Shown: positions 45,339 through 53,964 of the stretch, piece by piece
How the letters are laid out: each line of letters begins with the position of its first letter
Numbering within the stretch: the first letter of the stretch is position 1
Source of the DNA: an uncultured Saprospiraceae bacterium
GTDB lineage: Bacteria > Bacteroidota > Bacteroidia > Chitinophagales > Saprospiraceae
DNA length: 64,000 nt
Direction of reading: 5' to 3'
Assembly (NCBI GenBank): GCA_943788055.1
Contig: CALSOU010000005.1
Span: 124,001 to 188,000 of the forward strand
Made by a program: the position numbers and the translations under genes
The notes under the pieces: generated by a model
Told to the model about the DNA's origin: nothing
What the model saw: only the letters and a program-made list of their open reading frames with translations
Databases searched by the model: none

Positions 45339-46166
45339 CTATCCTAGTTTTACATGTTTGAAGTCTTTTGCAGTTAAACCGCTATTTACACTATTCAAAT
45401 AATCTCTCACTGAGGTTTTATTGTCCTTCACATAAGATTGATTTAGAAGCGTGTTTTCACGGAAGAACTTACCAAGTTTTCCTTGAGCAATTCTATCAAG
45501 CATAGCTTCAGGTTTACCTTCTTTACGAGCAACTTCTTTTCCTATCTCAATTTCTTTTTCTACAACAGAAGAGTCAACGCCATCTTTATCCAAGGCTATA
45601 GGCTTCATTGCAGCTACTTGCATCGCGACATTCTTACCAGCCTCATTTGCATCGTCACCTGTCTGATTTAGAGAAACGATTACTCCTGCTCTATATCCCA
45701 TGTGGATATATGGAACGATCATATCGCCTTCTAATCTTTCGTAATCTGTAAGTTCAACTTTCTCACCGATAACTCCTACTTGCTCAGTAATTTTCTCACC
45801 TACAGTAATATTATCAAACTTTTGAGCTAACATTGATTCTTTGGAAGCAGGGAAAGTATCAAGTGCGATGTCTGCAATCTTTTGTGCAAAAGCAACAAAG
45901 TCATCATTTTTAGAAACGAAGTCAGTTTCACAAGAAACCTTCACTACGATACCTTTTTTCTGATCATCTGACACTAGAGCCATAACAACTCCTTCCCTAG
46001 CTTCACGATCAGCTCTTTTTTCTGAAAGTTTTTGCCCTTTCTTTCTTAATATTTCAATAGCTTTTTCGATGTCACCGTTTGCTTCAGTAAGCGCCTTTTT
46101 ACAGTCCATCATTCCAGCACCCGTCTTATCACGAAGTGCTTTTACATCAGAAGCTGATATTGCCAT
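45339..46166 (-). CDS. tsf: elongation factor Ts
   Basis: 275 residues. Nucleotide exchange factor for EF-Tu. The N-terminal UBA-like domain is VKALRDKTGAGMMDCKKALTEA; the EF-Tu contact TDFVSKNDDF near residue 81 follows, then VAMQVAAMKPIAL. It lies 105 bases after rpsB on the same strand, the usual rpsB-tsf order. Confidence 0.97.
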   Translation of the reverse strand: MAISASDVKALRDKTGAGMMDCKKALTEANGDIEKAIEILRKKGQKLSEKRADREAREGVVMALVSDDQKKGIVVKVSCETDFVSKNDDFVAFAQKIADIALDTFPASKESMLAQKFDNITVGEKITEQVGVIGEKVELTDYERLEGDMIVPYIHMGYRAGVIVSLNQTGDDANEAGKNVAMQVAAMKPIALDKDGVDSSVVEKEIEIGKEVARKEGKPEAMLDRIAQGKLGKFFRENTLLNQSYVKDNKTSVRDYLNSVNSGLTAKDFKHVKLG

Positions 46167-46271
46167 TATTATACGTTTTATTATGTTTTTTAAAATTGAT
46201 TATTCATGTAGTCTATCGATTTGACATCGATACTACGCTTTAAAGAATTCAAGTTGAAGATCAACTAGATC

Positions 46272-46985
46272 TTAAGCTTTTACTTCTTCTTTAGATGACT
46301 TTCGCTCTTCCAATCCTTCTTTGATTTGACTTGCTATATAGTCTGCAACAATTTTGATTGATTTAGATGCATCATCATTTGCAGGAATTGCAAAATCAAC
46401 TTTATTTGGATCTGAATTCGTGTCAACCATTGCTAAAGTCTTAAGACCAAGTTTTCTAGCTTCTGCAATTGCTAAGTGCTCATGGTGAATATCAATAACA
46501 AATAGAGCTTGTGGTAATCTATTAAGATTGCTAATTCCACCTAATACTCTATTCAATTTAGCGTGCTCACGCGTCAACATCAATCTCTCTTTTTTAGTAA
46601 CGCTTGTCAAAGAGCCATCATCTAACATCTTCTCGATGTTATGCATCTTCTTTACAGAACGACGAATAGTTGAGAAATTTGTTATCATACCACCTAACCA
46701 TCTGTCAACTACGTAAGGCATGTTTACGGATTTAGCTGCATCAGCAACGATGTCTCTCGCTTGTTTTTTTGTAGCAACGAAAAGAATTTTCTTTCCAGCT
46801 TTAGCCATTGACTTTGCAGCATTACCTGCTTCAATTAAGCATTCAGTTGTGCGATTTAAATCGATGATGTGTATACCTTTAGTTTCGTTGAAGATATATG
46901 GAAGCATTTTAGGATTCCATTTTCTTTTCAGGTGACCAAAGTGTACACCAGCGTCCAACATTTCTTTATATGAAGGTGTAGCCAT
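46272..46985 (-). CDS. rpsB: 30S ribosomal protein S2
   Basis: 237 residues. It starts ATPSYKEMLDAGVHFGHLKRKWNPKM and contains FVATKKQARDIV, YVVDRWLGGMITNF and ALFVIDIHHEHLAIAEA, all S2 signatures. Binds the 30S head near the platform and helps bring S1. The C-terminal tail is lysine- and glutamate-rich. Third gene of the rplM-rpsI-rpsB-tsf run. Confidence 0.97.
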   Translation of the reverse strand: MATPSYKEMLDAGVHFGHLKRKWNPKMLPYIFNETKGIHIIDLNRTTECLIEAGNAAKSMAKAGKKILFVATKKQARDIVADAAKSVNMPYVVDRWLGGMITNFSTIRRSVKKMHNIEKMLDDGSLTSVTKKERLMLTREHAKLNRVLGGISNLNRLPQALFVIDIHHEHLAIAEARKLGLKTLAMVDTNSDPNKVDFAIPANDDASKSIKIVADYIASQIKEGLEERKSSKEEVKA

Positions 46986-47056
46986 TATATTTTAGTTTTA
47001 TAAGATTCTTGAATAAAAAGCCTTGTGACATATTCTGTCCAAAGCGAACAAAATAA

Positions 47057-47443
47057 TTAACGTTTTGAGAACTGGAAGCTCTTTCTCGCTTTTGGTTTAC
47101 CGTATTTCTTACGTTCAACAACTCTTGAATCACGCATGAGAAACTTACGTGCTTTTAGCGGAGAACGATTGTCTTCACTGATCTTCACTAGAGCTCTTGA
47201 AATACCCATTCTGATAGCTTCCGCTTGTCCTTTAAATCCACCACCATTAACATTAATTGTTGCATCATATTCTCCTTCGATGCCTACAGTAGAAAAAGGC
47301 TCTATGAGCTTTCCACTAATATTGGACTGAGGGAAATAAGCTTTATAATCCTTTCCGTTTACTAGAATATTACCTTTTCCTTTTGAAAGATAAACACGAG
47401 CAACAGAGGCTTTTCTTCTTCCTATAGCATTTATAGACTCCAT
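47057..47443 (-). CDS. rpsI: 30S ribosomal protein S9
   Basis: 128 residues. The start NAIGRRKASVARVYLSKGKG and the basic tail RDSRVVERKKYGKPKARKSF ending in QFSKR are typical. The conserved C-terminal arginine reaches the P-site tRNA. It follows rplM by 22 bases. Confidence 0.97.
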   Translation of the reverse strand: MESINAIGRRKASVARVYLSKGKGNILVNGKDYKAYFPQSNISGKLIEPFSTVGIEGEYDATINVNGGGFKGQAEAIRMGISRALVKISEDNRSPLKARKFLMRDSRVVERKKYGKPKARKSFQFSKR

Positions 47444-47465
47444 ATTATTATTCTTATTTTATCGA

Positions 47466-47909
47466 TTAAAATTTAAAAGCTTCAGGTTTCTGTGCAGCAT
47501 GTGGGTGCTCAGCTCCTTCGTAAACAAATAGTTTTTTGTACATAGCTCTTCCCAAAGTATTTTTTGGAAGCATGCCTTTTACTGCTTTTTCAACGATAGC
47601 AGTTGGCTTTTTAGCCATTAAATTTGCAGCTGTACGAGCTTTTTGACCTCCAGGATAGCCAGAGTACGTTAAGTACACTTTGTCAGCCATTTTATTTCCA
47701 GTAAATCTGATTTTGTCAGCATTAATAACTACAACATAATCTCCAGTATCAACATGAGGTGTATATGAAGCTTTATGCTTGCCTCGTAGAACAGCGGCAA
47801 TTTTGGAAGCTACTCTTCCTACTACTTCACCTTCTACATCGACAACAAACCAATTGCGGTTTACTTCCGCTGGCTTAGCTGATTTTGTTTTGTAACTTAA
47901 AGTATCCAC
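47466..47909 (-). CDS. rplM: 50S ribosomal protein L13
   Basis: 147 residues. [40 protein letters not shown] and [20 protein letters not shown] are family signatures. First gene of the ribosomal run, preceded by a promoter about 90 bases upstream, leaving a leader long enough for regulation. Confidence 0.97.
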   Translation of the reverse strand: MDTLSYKTKSAKPAEVNRNWFVVDVEGEVVGRVASKIAAVLRGKHKASYTPHVDTGDYVVVINADKIRFTGNKMADKVYLTYSGYPGGQKARTAANLMAKKPTAIVEKAVKGMLPKNTLGRAMYKKLFVYEGAEHPHAAQKPEAFKF

Positions 47910-47999
47910 GTTAAGTATTTTAAAATTTTATAAAAATATTTCTTGTTAATTCTTATTGAAATTCAAAATGGTATTTCTCCCAGAATCGCAAAGCGGACG

Positions 48000-48032
48000 C
48001 AAAAATAGCTTTCTTTTTTGCTTCCCAACAAA
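48000..48032 (-). promoter_or_regulatory. promoter of the rplM ribosomal operon
   Basis: On the minus strand TTTG (48032-48029) and TATTTTTG (48007-48000) are 21 bases apart, matching the Bacteroidota -33/-7 pattern. The -7 box ends 90 bases before the rplM start. Confidence 0.65.
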
Positions 48033-48804
48033 CATTTTCGGAATTATTTTCAAATAAATTTTCGTAACTGCCTGAAAAACAGTGAAAATATCGCACAGCT
48101 CATGTTAGTGCATCTCCGTTTAAAGCTTTTAAATTCATACTTATATGCATATTTTTTGATCCTGGTTGTATACTAGGAGTGTCTTATTTCTCGATAACTG
48201 TTTCAGCAATTTTTAATTCAATGTTTCTTACGACGTGGAAGACTTGTAAGCAGTGAATCACGTCTCTATTTTGTCACCAAACTTCATATAGCTTACAAAT
48301 ACTATTAAGTCAAAAGTTTTAAAGTCGAACTAGAACTGTTTGAGATGCACAGTGCAGTGATTCGGGGAGACAGGGACGTGGATGTAGCGTGGATAATCAC
48401 GAAGACTGGAAGTATAATGACTAAAAGGCAAGACTGAAAGGAAGGAGAGTAAGACGAGTTTTCTACTGAGAGAGGTTTTTTTGTCTGATAACAATTACCT
48501 CTGAAATTACCTATTAGTTTTCCATAAAGTTAACTTTCTACCGCGTTAGAAATACTCCCTGCTATGTGTGCGTTTTCTGCCTTATATAAATTTAACTTTC
48601 AAGAAAAACCCTTAGGCATTTCAGACGTAATTGCTACTTGTTTTTTGACGGACAAAAAAAGTAAAGGCACGAATACTGCTTTATCGATCATAGTAAAAAA
48701 CAAAAGTATGTTGCAAACGGCGCGACCTGAATTGGTATACTAGTCTAATCTCAAAATTGAATATTAAGAGACTAAATTTCTATACAGAGCATCATTAACT
48801 CATA

Positions 48805-48843
48805 TAAAAAAAGAGCCTCTGCAATATGCAGAAGCTCTTTTAT
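48805..48843 (-). terminator. rho-independent terminator of the T9SS thioredoxin-like protein gene
   Basis: AAAGAGC and GCTCTTT with TCTGCA/TGCAGA form a 14-base stem with one mismatch and a three-base loop. On the minus strand it is followed by a T run. It lies 20 bases past the stop. Confidence 0.85.
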
Positions 48844-48863
48844 ATTCTCGGACAAAGCAACAA

Positions 48864-50744
48864 TTACTTCGTTACCATCAATCTTTGTGTAGACACACCG
48901 TCTTCAGTAGTGATGTGTACCATGTACATTCCATTTGTGAAGTTAGCAACTTGAATAGGGAATATTTGATTTCCTTGTACAGTTCCGTAATCACGACTTG
49001 CGATTACTTTACCTGTTACATCAATAATTGAAATATTCACTTCAGTTGCTTCTTCTAGATTCAACTCAACTTGAGCAATATCTGAAGCTGGGTTTGGATA
49101 AATACTTGATGCAATTTCTGAAAGCGTCTCGTTTGTATTTACAAACATTTGAACATCTTCTTTATCAGCATTTAAGATAACACCAGTTTCATTTTCAAGA
49201 ACCAATACAACAGCATCCATTAGCATAGGATCCATTGATTCTGGAATAGTGTATTCAAAAGTGTGTGTGATCTCTTCACCTGCTACTAAAGAAGTAGCAA
49301 TTGAACCTTCAACACCGTAGAAACCACCAACTAATACGCTACCAACATGGTTATAAACCATTTGAGAAGCAGGTACTGGATTTGGAAGACTTTCATATCC
49401 TCCCATTGGTCCATTAGTACCACCAGCATAAGCATTAGCTTGCGCCCAGTTTCCTCCTGTTCCAGTAAGACCGTCTTCTAAAAGAATTAAAGAAAATCTA
49501 AAATCTCCACCATTGATCGAAGTCATTGGCATTGCTTTAGCGACAACAGTTAAAGCTCTTGTAGCAGGATCAAATGTCAGTTCCATATCTGCTTCGAACG
49601 GCACAACTGCGTTCTTCGCTTCTTGGAAAAAATCTGAAATTTCAGATGGATCGATATTTCTTATTTCTCTGTTTAAGTGAAGAGAAGGATAAGCAGAAAA
49701 TCCAATTTCATTATCATACTCAGCAACAGTCATTGGGTCACCATTGTGAACAGCGATTCCAATAAAGTCATCAGGATTATCTTCAATAGCAGCATTCAAG
49801 AATACCTCACCTCTTGGACACCAAGGACACCATGTTCCTGTTCCTTCTTCACCAACTACTTTTCGAGATGGCAATTCAGATAATGCATTGATTGGTCCAG
49901 CGCCCATATTATCAGTATCATCTGTATCTGCACCTCCATTTGGATTAGAGAATTCAAATGTTACATCATATTGATTTGCTTCAGTAAGAGTTAATCCTTC
50001 TGCAACTGCCACTTCACCAGTTTCGAATGATGCAATGTTTAAGCCAGTAACAGTTTCAGATTTAACATCACCATTGATCGTATATTCTACATCAACTGAA
50101 GTGATCGTTTCTGAACCTTTATTTTCCAATGAAAATGTAGGATAAACTACATCATTAACTAAGTTCCATCTCTTATTTGTTAATCTGTCAGCAGCAATAT
50201 CTTTTTCTGCTAATTTAACAACTAGTAAGTTATCAACAATCAATAAGAACTGATCAAAGCTATTGTTTCTGATAGCTAAGTGTACTTTTTCACCTGCATA
50301 GTCATCTAGAGAAACAGATCTCTTAACCCATGCAGTTGATTCACTTCCAATAGAAAATACGGATGTAAAGCTTTCTAACTCTGTATCAGTAGTTGAGACT
50401 AATACCTCATAACCATCTGGATAGTTTGGATCTACAGCTCTTACGTCGAAGAGAAATGAGAAACCTGCTTCAGGTATTTCTATTTCTGGTAAAATCATCC
50501 AGTCGTCTGCAGCTGCAGCTGGAGCGTACCATGAGTTTGAAATTGCCGCTTGTCCAAAATCAGCATCACGCAAATTCCAAGCGTCTACATAAGTAGATAC
50601 ATTTCCAGCTGGTGTATTTCCATCATTGTCAACAAGAATGATATCACCGAAGCCATCTTCGAAATCATGCTCGAATAATGTTTGCGCATTTACTGCCATT
50701 GTTAAAACAAGAGCAAATACAAATACTAGTAAATTTTTTTTCAT
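48864..50744 (-). CDS. T9SS type A protein with choice-of-anchor and thioredoxin-like domains
   Basis: 626 residues. The signal peptide is MKKNLLVFVFALVLTMAVNA. An N-terminal choice-of-anchor J-like jelly roll spans about residues 22-180 (FEHDFEDGFGD, DDWMILPEIEIPE, LAIRNNSFDQFLLIVDNLLV). A CARDB-like segment follows to about 285. A thioredoxin-like/Omp28 domain at about 290-530 opens with GTWCPWCPRGEVFL, a CxxC redox pair. The last 80 residues are a type A sorting domain (SSIYPNPASDIAQVELN to QRLMVTK). It is expected to be a secreted or surface protein with disulfide exchange activity. It has its own promoter and terminator. Confidence 0.87.
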   Translation of the reverse strand: MKKNLLVFVFALVLTMAVNAQTLFEHDFEDGFGDIILVDNDGNTPAGNVSTYVDAWNLRDADFGQAAISNSWYAPAAAADDWMILPEIEIPEAGFSFLFDVRAVDPNYPDGYEVLVSTTDTELESFTSVFSIGSESTAWVKRSVSLDDYAGEKVHLAIRNNSFDQFLLIVDNLLVVKLAEKDIAADRLTNKRWNLVNDVVYPTFSLENKGSETITSVDVEYTINGDVKSETVTGLNIASFETGEVAVAEGLTLTEANQYDVTFEFSNPNGGADTDDTDNMGAGPINALSELPSRKVVGEEGTGTWCPWCPRGEVFLNAAIEDNPDDFIGIAVHNGDPMTVAEYDNEIGFSAYPSLHLNREIRNIDPSEISDFFQEAKNAVVPFEADMELTFDPATRALTVVAKAMPMTSINGGDFRFSLILLEDGLTGTGGNWAQANAYAGGTNGPMGGYESLPNPVPASQMVYNHVGSVLVGGFYGVEGSIATSLVAGEEITHTFEYTIPESMDPMLMDAVVLVLENETGVILNADKEDVQMFVNTNETLSEIASSIYPNPASDIAQVELNLEEATEVNISIIDVTGKVIASRDYGTVQGNQIFPIQVANFTNGMYMVHITTEDGVSTQRLMVTK

Positions 50745-51053
50745 AATTATCGTTTAGAGTTTAAATAGGGTCAGCATCTGCTAACCCTTGCTTGCTGGGC
50801 AAAAATATAATATTTTATGAGTCGGTCAAATTACGAATCATTGTATACGCAGCATTATCGTAAGAAACGCTTGTTTTCACTTGTCGCCAACAATACAGTT
50901 GTGTCTTATTTTGATAGATCTGTCGTGTGGTCAACCTTGTAAGTTGCCGTATTTTAATAAAGTGCAAAATAATATTGCCAAATAAACAGAAATTGTATTG
51001 CTAGGAATGTTGGTCGAACAGAATAAAAGTGTAGACATTAATTATTTGCTGTT
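50745..51053. other. non-coding region upstream of the T9SS protein gene
   Basis: About 310 bases between two minus-strand genes. It holds the promoter at 50800-50830 and nothing else recognisable. Confidence 0.45.
50800..50830 (-). promoter_or_regulatory. Bacteroidota-type promoter of the large T9SS gene
   Basis: On the minus strand TTTG (50830-50827) and TATTTTTG (50807-50800) are separated by exactly 19 bases. The box ends 55 bases before the start at 50744. Confidence 0.72.
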
Positions 51054-51659
51054 TTAGAAATCTTGCAAAATTTCAAAAATTTCGTCCAGTTCGTCAAAAG
51101 ATTTAAATCCTACTTTTTCTTCAGGACTTCCATGCATCAAGAAACCGTCAATTACTGGGCTTAAGACCCAATCTTCAGAAATCGGATTTTGAGGTAACTC
51201 AACGAAAATTTCACTCTCATATGCTGAATTAGACTTTAGAGCTTCTACAGTTTCAATTAATTTGTAGATATCCTCTATGTTCTCTATAACAACTATGCTA
51301 TTGAGAGCTTGAAGGGTATTATTTATAACTCCCTCTGTGAATGTTTCTAGAGTCATATGCATGATTGCTTGGACGTCAAAACTTGCAATCAGAGATCTCT
51401 TGTTGTATGGTAAGGAAACACCGTGTCCACCTAAATCCACTAGTATTTTTTCTAATTGTTCAAACTGATCATCTGCCAACTCAAAAAAGTATTGTGGCCC
51501 TTCTACCCAAGATTGAAATGTACCGATTTCTTGAGGGTTTGTATAATTAGGATTCTTGGGGTCAGTATGAAAAACAATATAATCGACCATCCAGCCAGCG
51601 AAATATCTAGCATCAGTTAGATTATTAATAGATGAAGCAATTACTTTTTTCTTAAGCAC
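51054..51659 (-). CDS. TrpF-like (phosphoribosylanthranilate isomerase-related) protein
   Basis: 201 residues. The start KKVIASSINNLTDARYFAGWMVDYIVF mirrors the TrpF N-terminus (KICGxTxxEDA...GADxxGF), and the end GFKSFDELDEIFEIL resembles its last helices. The catalytic cysteine of the TrpF KxCG motif is serine here (ASSIN), so isomerase activity is doubtful. No trp genes are nearby. It may be a barrel-fold paralogue with another function, as found in other Bacteroidota. Alone in its unit. Confidence 0.55.
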   Translation of the reverse strand: MLKKKVIASSINNLTDARYFAGWMVDYIVFHTDPKNPNYTNPQEIGTFQSWVEGPQYFFELADDQFEQLEKILVDLGGHGVSLPYNKRSLIASFDVQAIMHMTLETFTEGVINNTLQALNSIVVIENIEDIYKLIETVEALKSNSAYESEIFVELPQNPISEDWVLSPVIDGFLMHGSPEEKVGFKSFDELDEIFEILQDF

Positions 51660-51971
51660 GTGAAAAAGATTTTGATCTTTAAGGTGGACATCTCCATTCA
51701 GCTATAAGCTTGTAATAGTAGATGACGAAAAAGCACAAAAGTAAGGCAATAACGATTGATTATTATAATGTTAATCAACTAGATCTTTGAACATCCAGAA
51801 ATTAAATTAAAACCCCAAGAAATCGGTAAATTGAAGTGCTCTGGCACACCACCAAGACGTATTTTGGCTCTTTTTTTCATTTTCCTATTTAATACTTTTT
51901 ATATGTTTGCTAGCATTGGCTGCCAGCATTGTGATCATATTTAAAAACGAGTTATCAAAAGAAAAGGTCTT
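51660..51971. other. non-coding region between divergent genes
   Basis: About 310 bases between the TrpF-like gene (-) and the hydrolase gene (+), with no recognisable feature beyond general AT-richness and the presumed promoters. Confidence 0.4.
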
Positions 51972-52757
51972 ATGACTAAGTATCTTGCATTCGGTCTCTT
52001 ATCAGTTTTCTTTATGCAGTGTCCTGCAAAAAATGATAGTCGATCTTTCAAATCAGAAGTATTTACAAGTAGCGACGGGCATGAACTTCCGCTAAGAATC
52101 CTTTATCCAGATAATTATTCAAAGTCAAAAGCTTACCCAATGCTTATCTTTTTGCACGGATCAGGAGAGCGAGGCAGTAATAACCAAGATCAATTAGTAC
52201 ATATAGCACCAAGCTTTTTGACTGATGAATTTCAATCTAAGTATGAGGCTATTATTGTATTTCCTCAATGTGCGGAAAATGATTCATGGGCTAGAATGGA
52301 GGAGGGAGAAGAAGGTTCTTGGCTAGTTCAAAGTGATAAACCAGCTACTAGTCCTACCAAAGCTCTACTTGAATGGATTAATATTTTCAAAACGGAAACT
52401 TCTGTTGACCCAACACGCACCTTTATTGCGGGTTTATCTATGGGAGGCTTTGGTACTATGGATATTCTTTATCGACGACCTAATATGTTTGCGGCTGCTG
52501 TCCCAATCTGTGGTGGTGGTAATAGCAGATTTATTTGGTCCTTTAGGCAAGTACCTATTTGGATATTTCACGGAGCAAAAGACCCTGTAGTACCAGTTTC
52601 TTTATCAAGAAGTATTGCAGAGAGTTGTAAAGCTTTAAAGGTGAATTACCGTTACACTGAGTATCCTGAAGGTGGACATGATGTATGGAACAAAGCTTGG
52701 GAAGAACCAGGTCTAGTTGATTGGATTTTTAGTCAGCAATTGCAGAAGTCAGAATGA
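51972..52757 (+). CDS. alpha/beta hydrolase, lipoprotein (esterase/oligopeptidase type)
   Basis: 261 residues. A short signal ends in a lipobox-like FFMQC, so lipid anchoring is likely. The fold is that of the dienelactone hydrolase/PHB depolymerase group: oxyanion loop LIFLHGSGERGSNNQDQ at about residues 57-73, nucleophile elbow IAGLSMGGFGTMDIL with the active serine, aspartate in HGAKDPVVPV, and histidine in PEGGHDVWNKAW. It acts on an ester or peptide bond in the periplasm or at the surface; substrate unknown. Single gene. Confidence 0.85.
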   Translation: MTKYLAFGLLSVFFMQCPAKNDSRSFKSEVFTSSDGHELPLRILYPDNYSKSKAYPMLIFLHGSGERGSNNQDQLVHIAPSFLTDEFQSKYEAIIVFPQCAENDSWARMEEGEEGSWLVQSDKPATSPTKALLEWINIFKTETSVDPTRTFIAGLSMGGFGTMDILYRRPNMFAAAVPICGGGNSRFIWSFRQVPIWIFHGAKDPVVPVSLSRSIAESCKALKVNYRYTEYPEGGHDVWNKAWEEPGLVDWIFSQQLQKSE

Positions 52758-52825
52758 GTCATCATTTTTTTTTGATTTGCGCCAATTAATTGTAGCCTGA
52801 TTAAAAAAATGAAACAAAGTCTTTT

Positions 52826-53443
52826 CTACATGTAGTTTTTTCTCAGACAAATCTCACAAACGGGACATATTCCGCGATATAACTCCAAAAATCGATCGCA
52901 GCGATCCATCTCGATCATCCTTAAAATTGTCTTTCTTTCGGGCATTTCGAAAATATAGTCGATCATCTGAGGGTAGTATTCATCGGCTATTTTTTCTTTT
53001 CCTAGGCATCTAGCAGCAATATAACCTAACAGTGGTTTGTGACTTAAGTCTTCATCCAATAGCACTTTCAAGTGTTTGTGATAATTGGAGCCAGGATCTT
53101 GTCGATACATATTGAGAGCTAAGTAGAAATGTTTGTAGACTCTACTACTCATATCAGGCTCATCTGGAAGAATGCTATCTTCTATCAATTCTTGATTCTC
53201 TCTGAAATTACCTAGAGCACAATTTGATTGAAAAACATTGCTAAAATAAATGAGATTGTTTGGGTGTTTCTTGTACAGCTTTTTATGAATAGATAATATC
53301 TTATTCATTCGCATTGTATCTCCTCTATATTCTGGTTCGAATAGATCAATATATCGATCATAGAGAACTTGCTCTTGGTCTTGGCATGAAGACGAAAAAA
53401 TTAGTGTAGCCAGTAGAAAAATGATGTATGTTGTGTACCTCAT
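52826..53443 (-). CDS. hypothetical lipoprotein
   Basis: 205 residues. A signal peptide with lipobox (LLATLIFSSSC) is followed by a mostly helical domain with three or four tetratricopeptide-like helical pairs (MNKILSIHKKLYKKHPNNLIYF). The C-terminal tail has three cysteines in GICPVCEICL, which could bind a metal or form disulfides. I do not recognise a named family. Single gene, convergent with the hydrolase. Confidence 0.55.
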   Translation of the reverse strand: MRYTTYIIFLLATLIFSSSCQDQEQVLYDRYIDLFEPEYRGDTMRMNKILSIHKKLYKKHPNNLIYFSNVFQSNCALGNFRENQELIEDSILPDEPDMSSRVYKHFYLALNMYRQDPGSNYHKHLKVLLDEDLSHKPLLGYIAARCLGKEKIADEYYPQMIDYIFEMPERKTILRMIEMDRCDRFLELYRGICPVCEICLRKNYM

Positions 53444-53964
53444 AATAATTGTTTTTGGGTCGCTGCACGATTGTCAATCAATTACCCTACAATACAACTA
53501 GCAAGATAGAACGATCTTCATACAAGAGACACACTTTCAATTACTTATACCTCTTAAATATATGCCAAATTTTTCAAAAAATCAAGTAAATCAGCTGATT
53601 TACCTCATTTTGTAAGTGATTACCAAGATAAAACTTCAAGAAATTACGAGGATCAATGGGCTATTTTGATTGGCAGTTAGTTCATCTTTTTGCGAAAGTG
53701 ATAGTAGATGCCTAGGGACGAGGAACGAGGACAACGGTCCCTATTCGAACGTCGTGAGAAGGGATGAGCCTAGCGAAACATCGCATGGCACGGTAGGCAG
53801 ACAAAATATCTTACGGTGTCGTAAAACATTTCTTTGCATGTGTGTTTTAAAAGCCAAATGAGATACTCAAACTAGAAATGTGTCAGACTATTCGCCCCAC
53901 AAATTAATGATTTACAAATACATATAAGAACGTAAAATCTGTATTTTGTAGCAAAATAAAGACA
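53444..53964. other. non-coding region holding repeat copy B
   Basis: About 520 bases before the metallo-beta-lactamase-fold gene. A 63-codon frame at 53670 lies across the repeat element and is taken as chance. No other feature is recognised. Confidence 0.5.
53700..53815 (+). repeat. dispersed GC-rich intergenic element, copy B
   Basis: In order it holds: a hairpin GGGAC...GTCCC at about 53714-53741, then GAGAAG, GGATG, AGCCTAGCGAA (53767-53777), ATC, GGCACGG and TAGGCAGACA. The same blocks in the same order appear on the minus strand at 42890-42985; copy B lacks about 13 bases between GAGAAG and GGA. Much richer in GC than its surroundings. Confidence 0.6.

Larger units (their letters stand above)
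47910..48863. other. long non-coding region upstream of rplM
   Basis: About 950 bases without a supported gene. It contains the rplM promoter (48000-48032), a purine-rich stretch at about 48330-48460, a part at 48630-48735 with TTTTTTGACGGACAAAAAAAG and CAAACGGCGCGACCTGAATTGG that resembles intergenic filler sequences I have seen in other Bacteroidota (recollection, not a search), and the terminator of the next gene at 48805-48843. Frames are closed throughout. Confidence 0.5.

Noticed and set aside
53670-53861. 63-codon frame over repeat copy B
   Set aside because: Same reason as for copy A; the two hypothetical peptides are unrelated.
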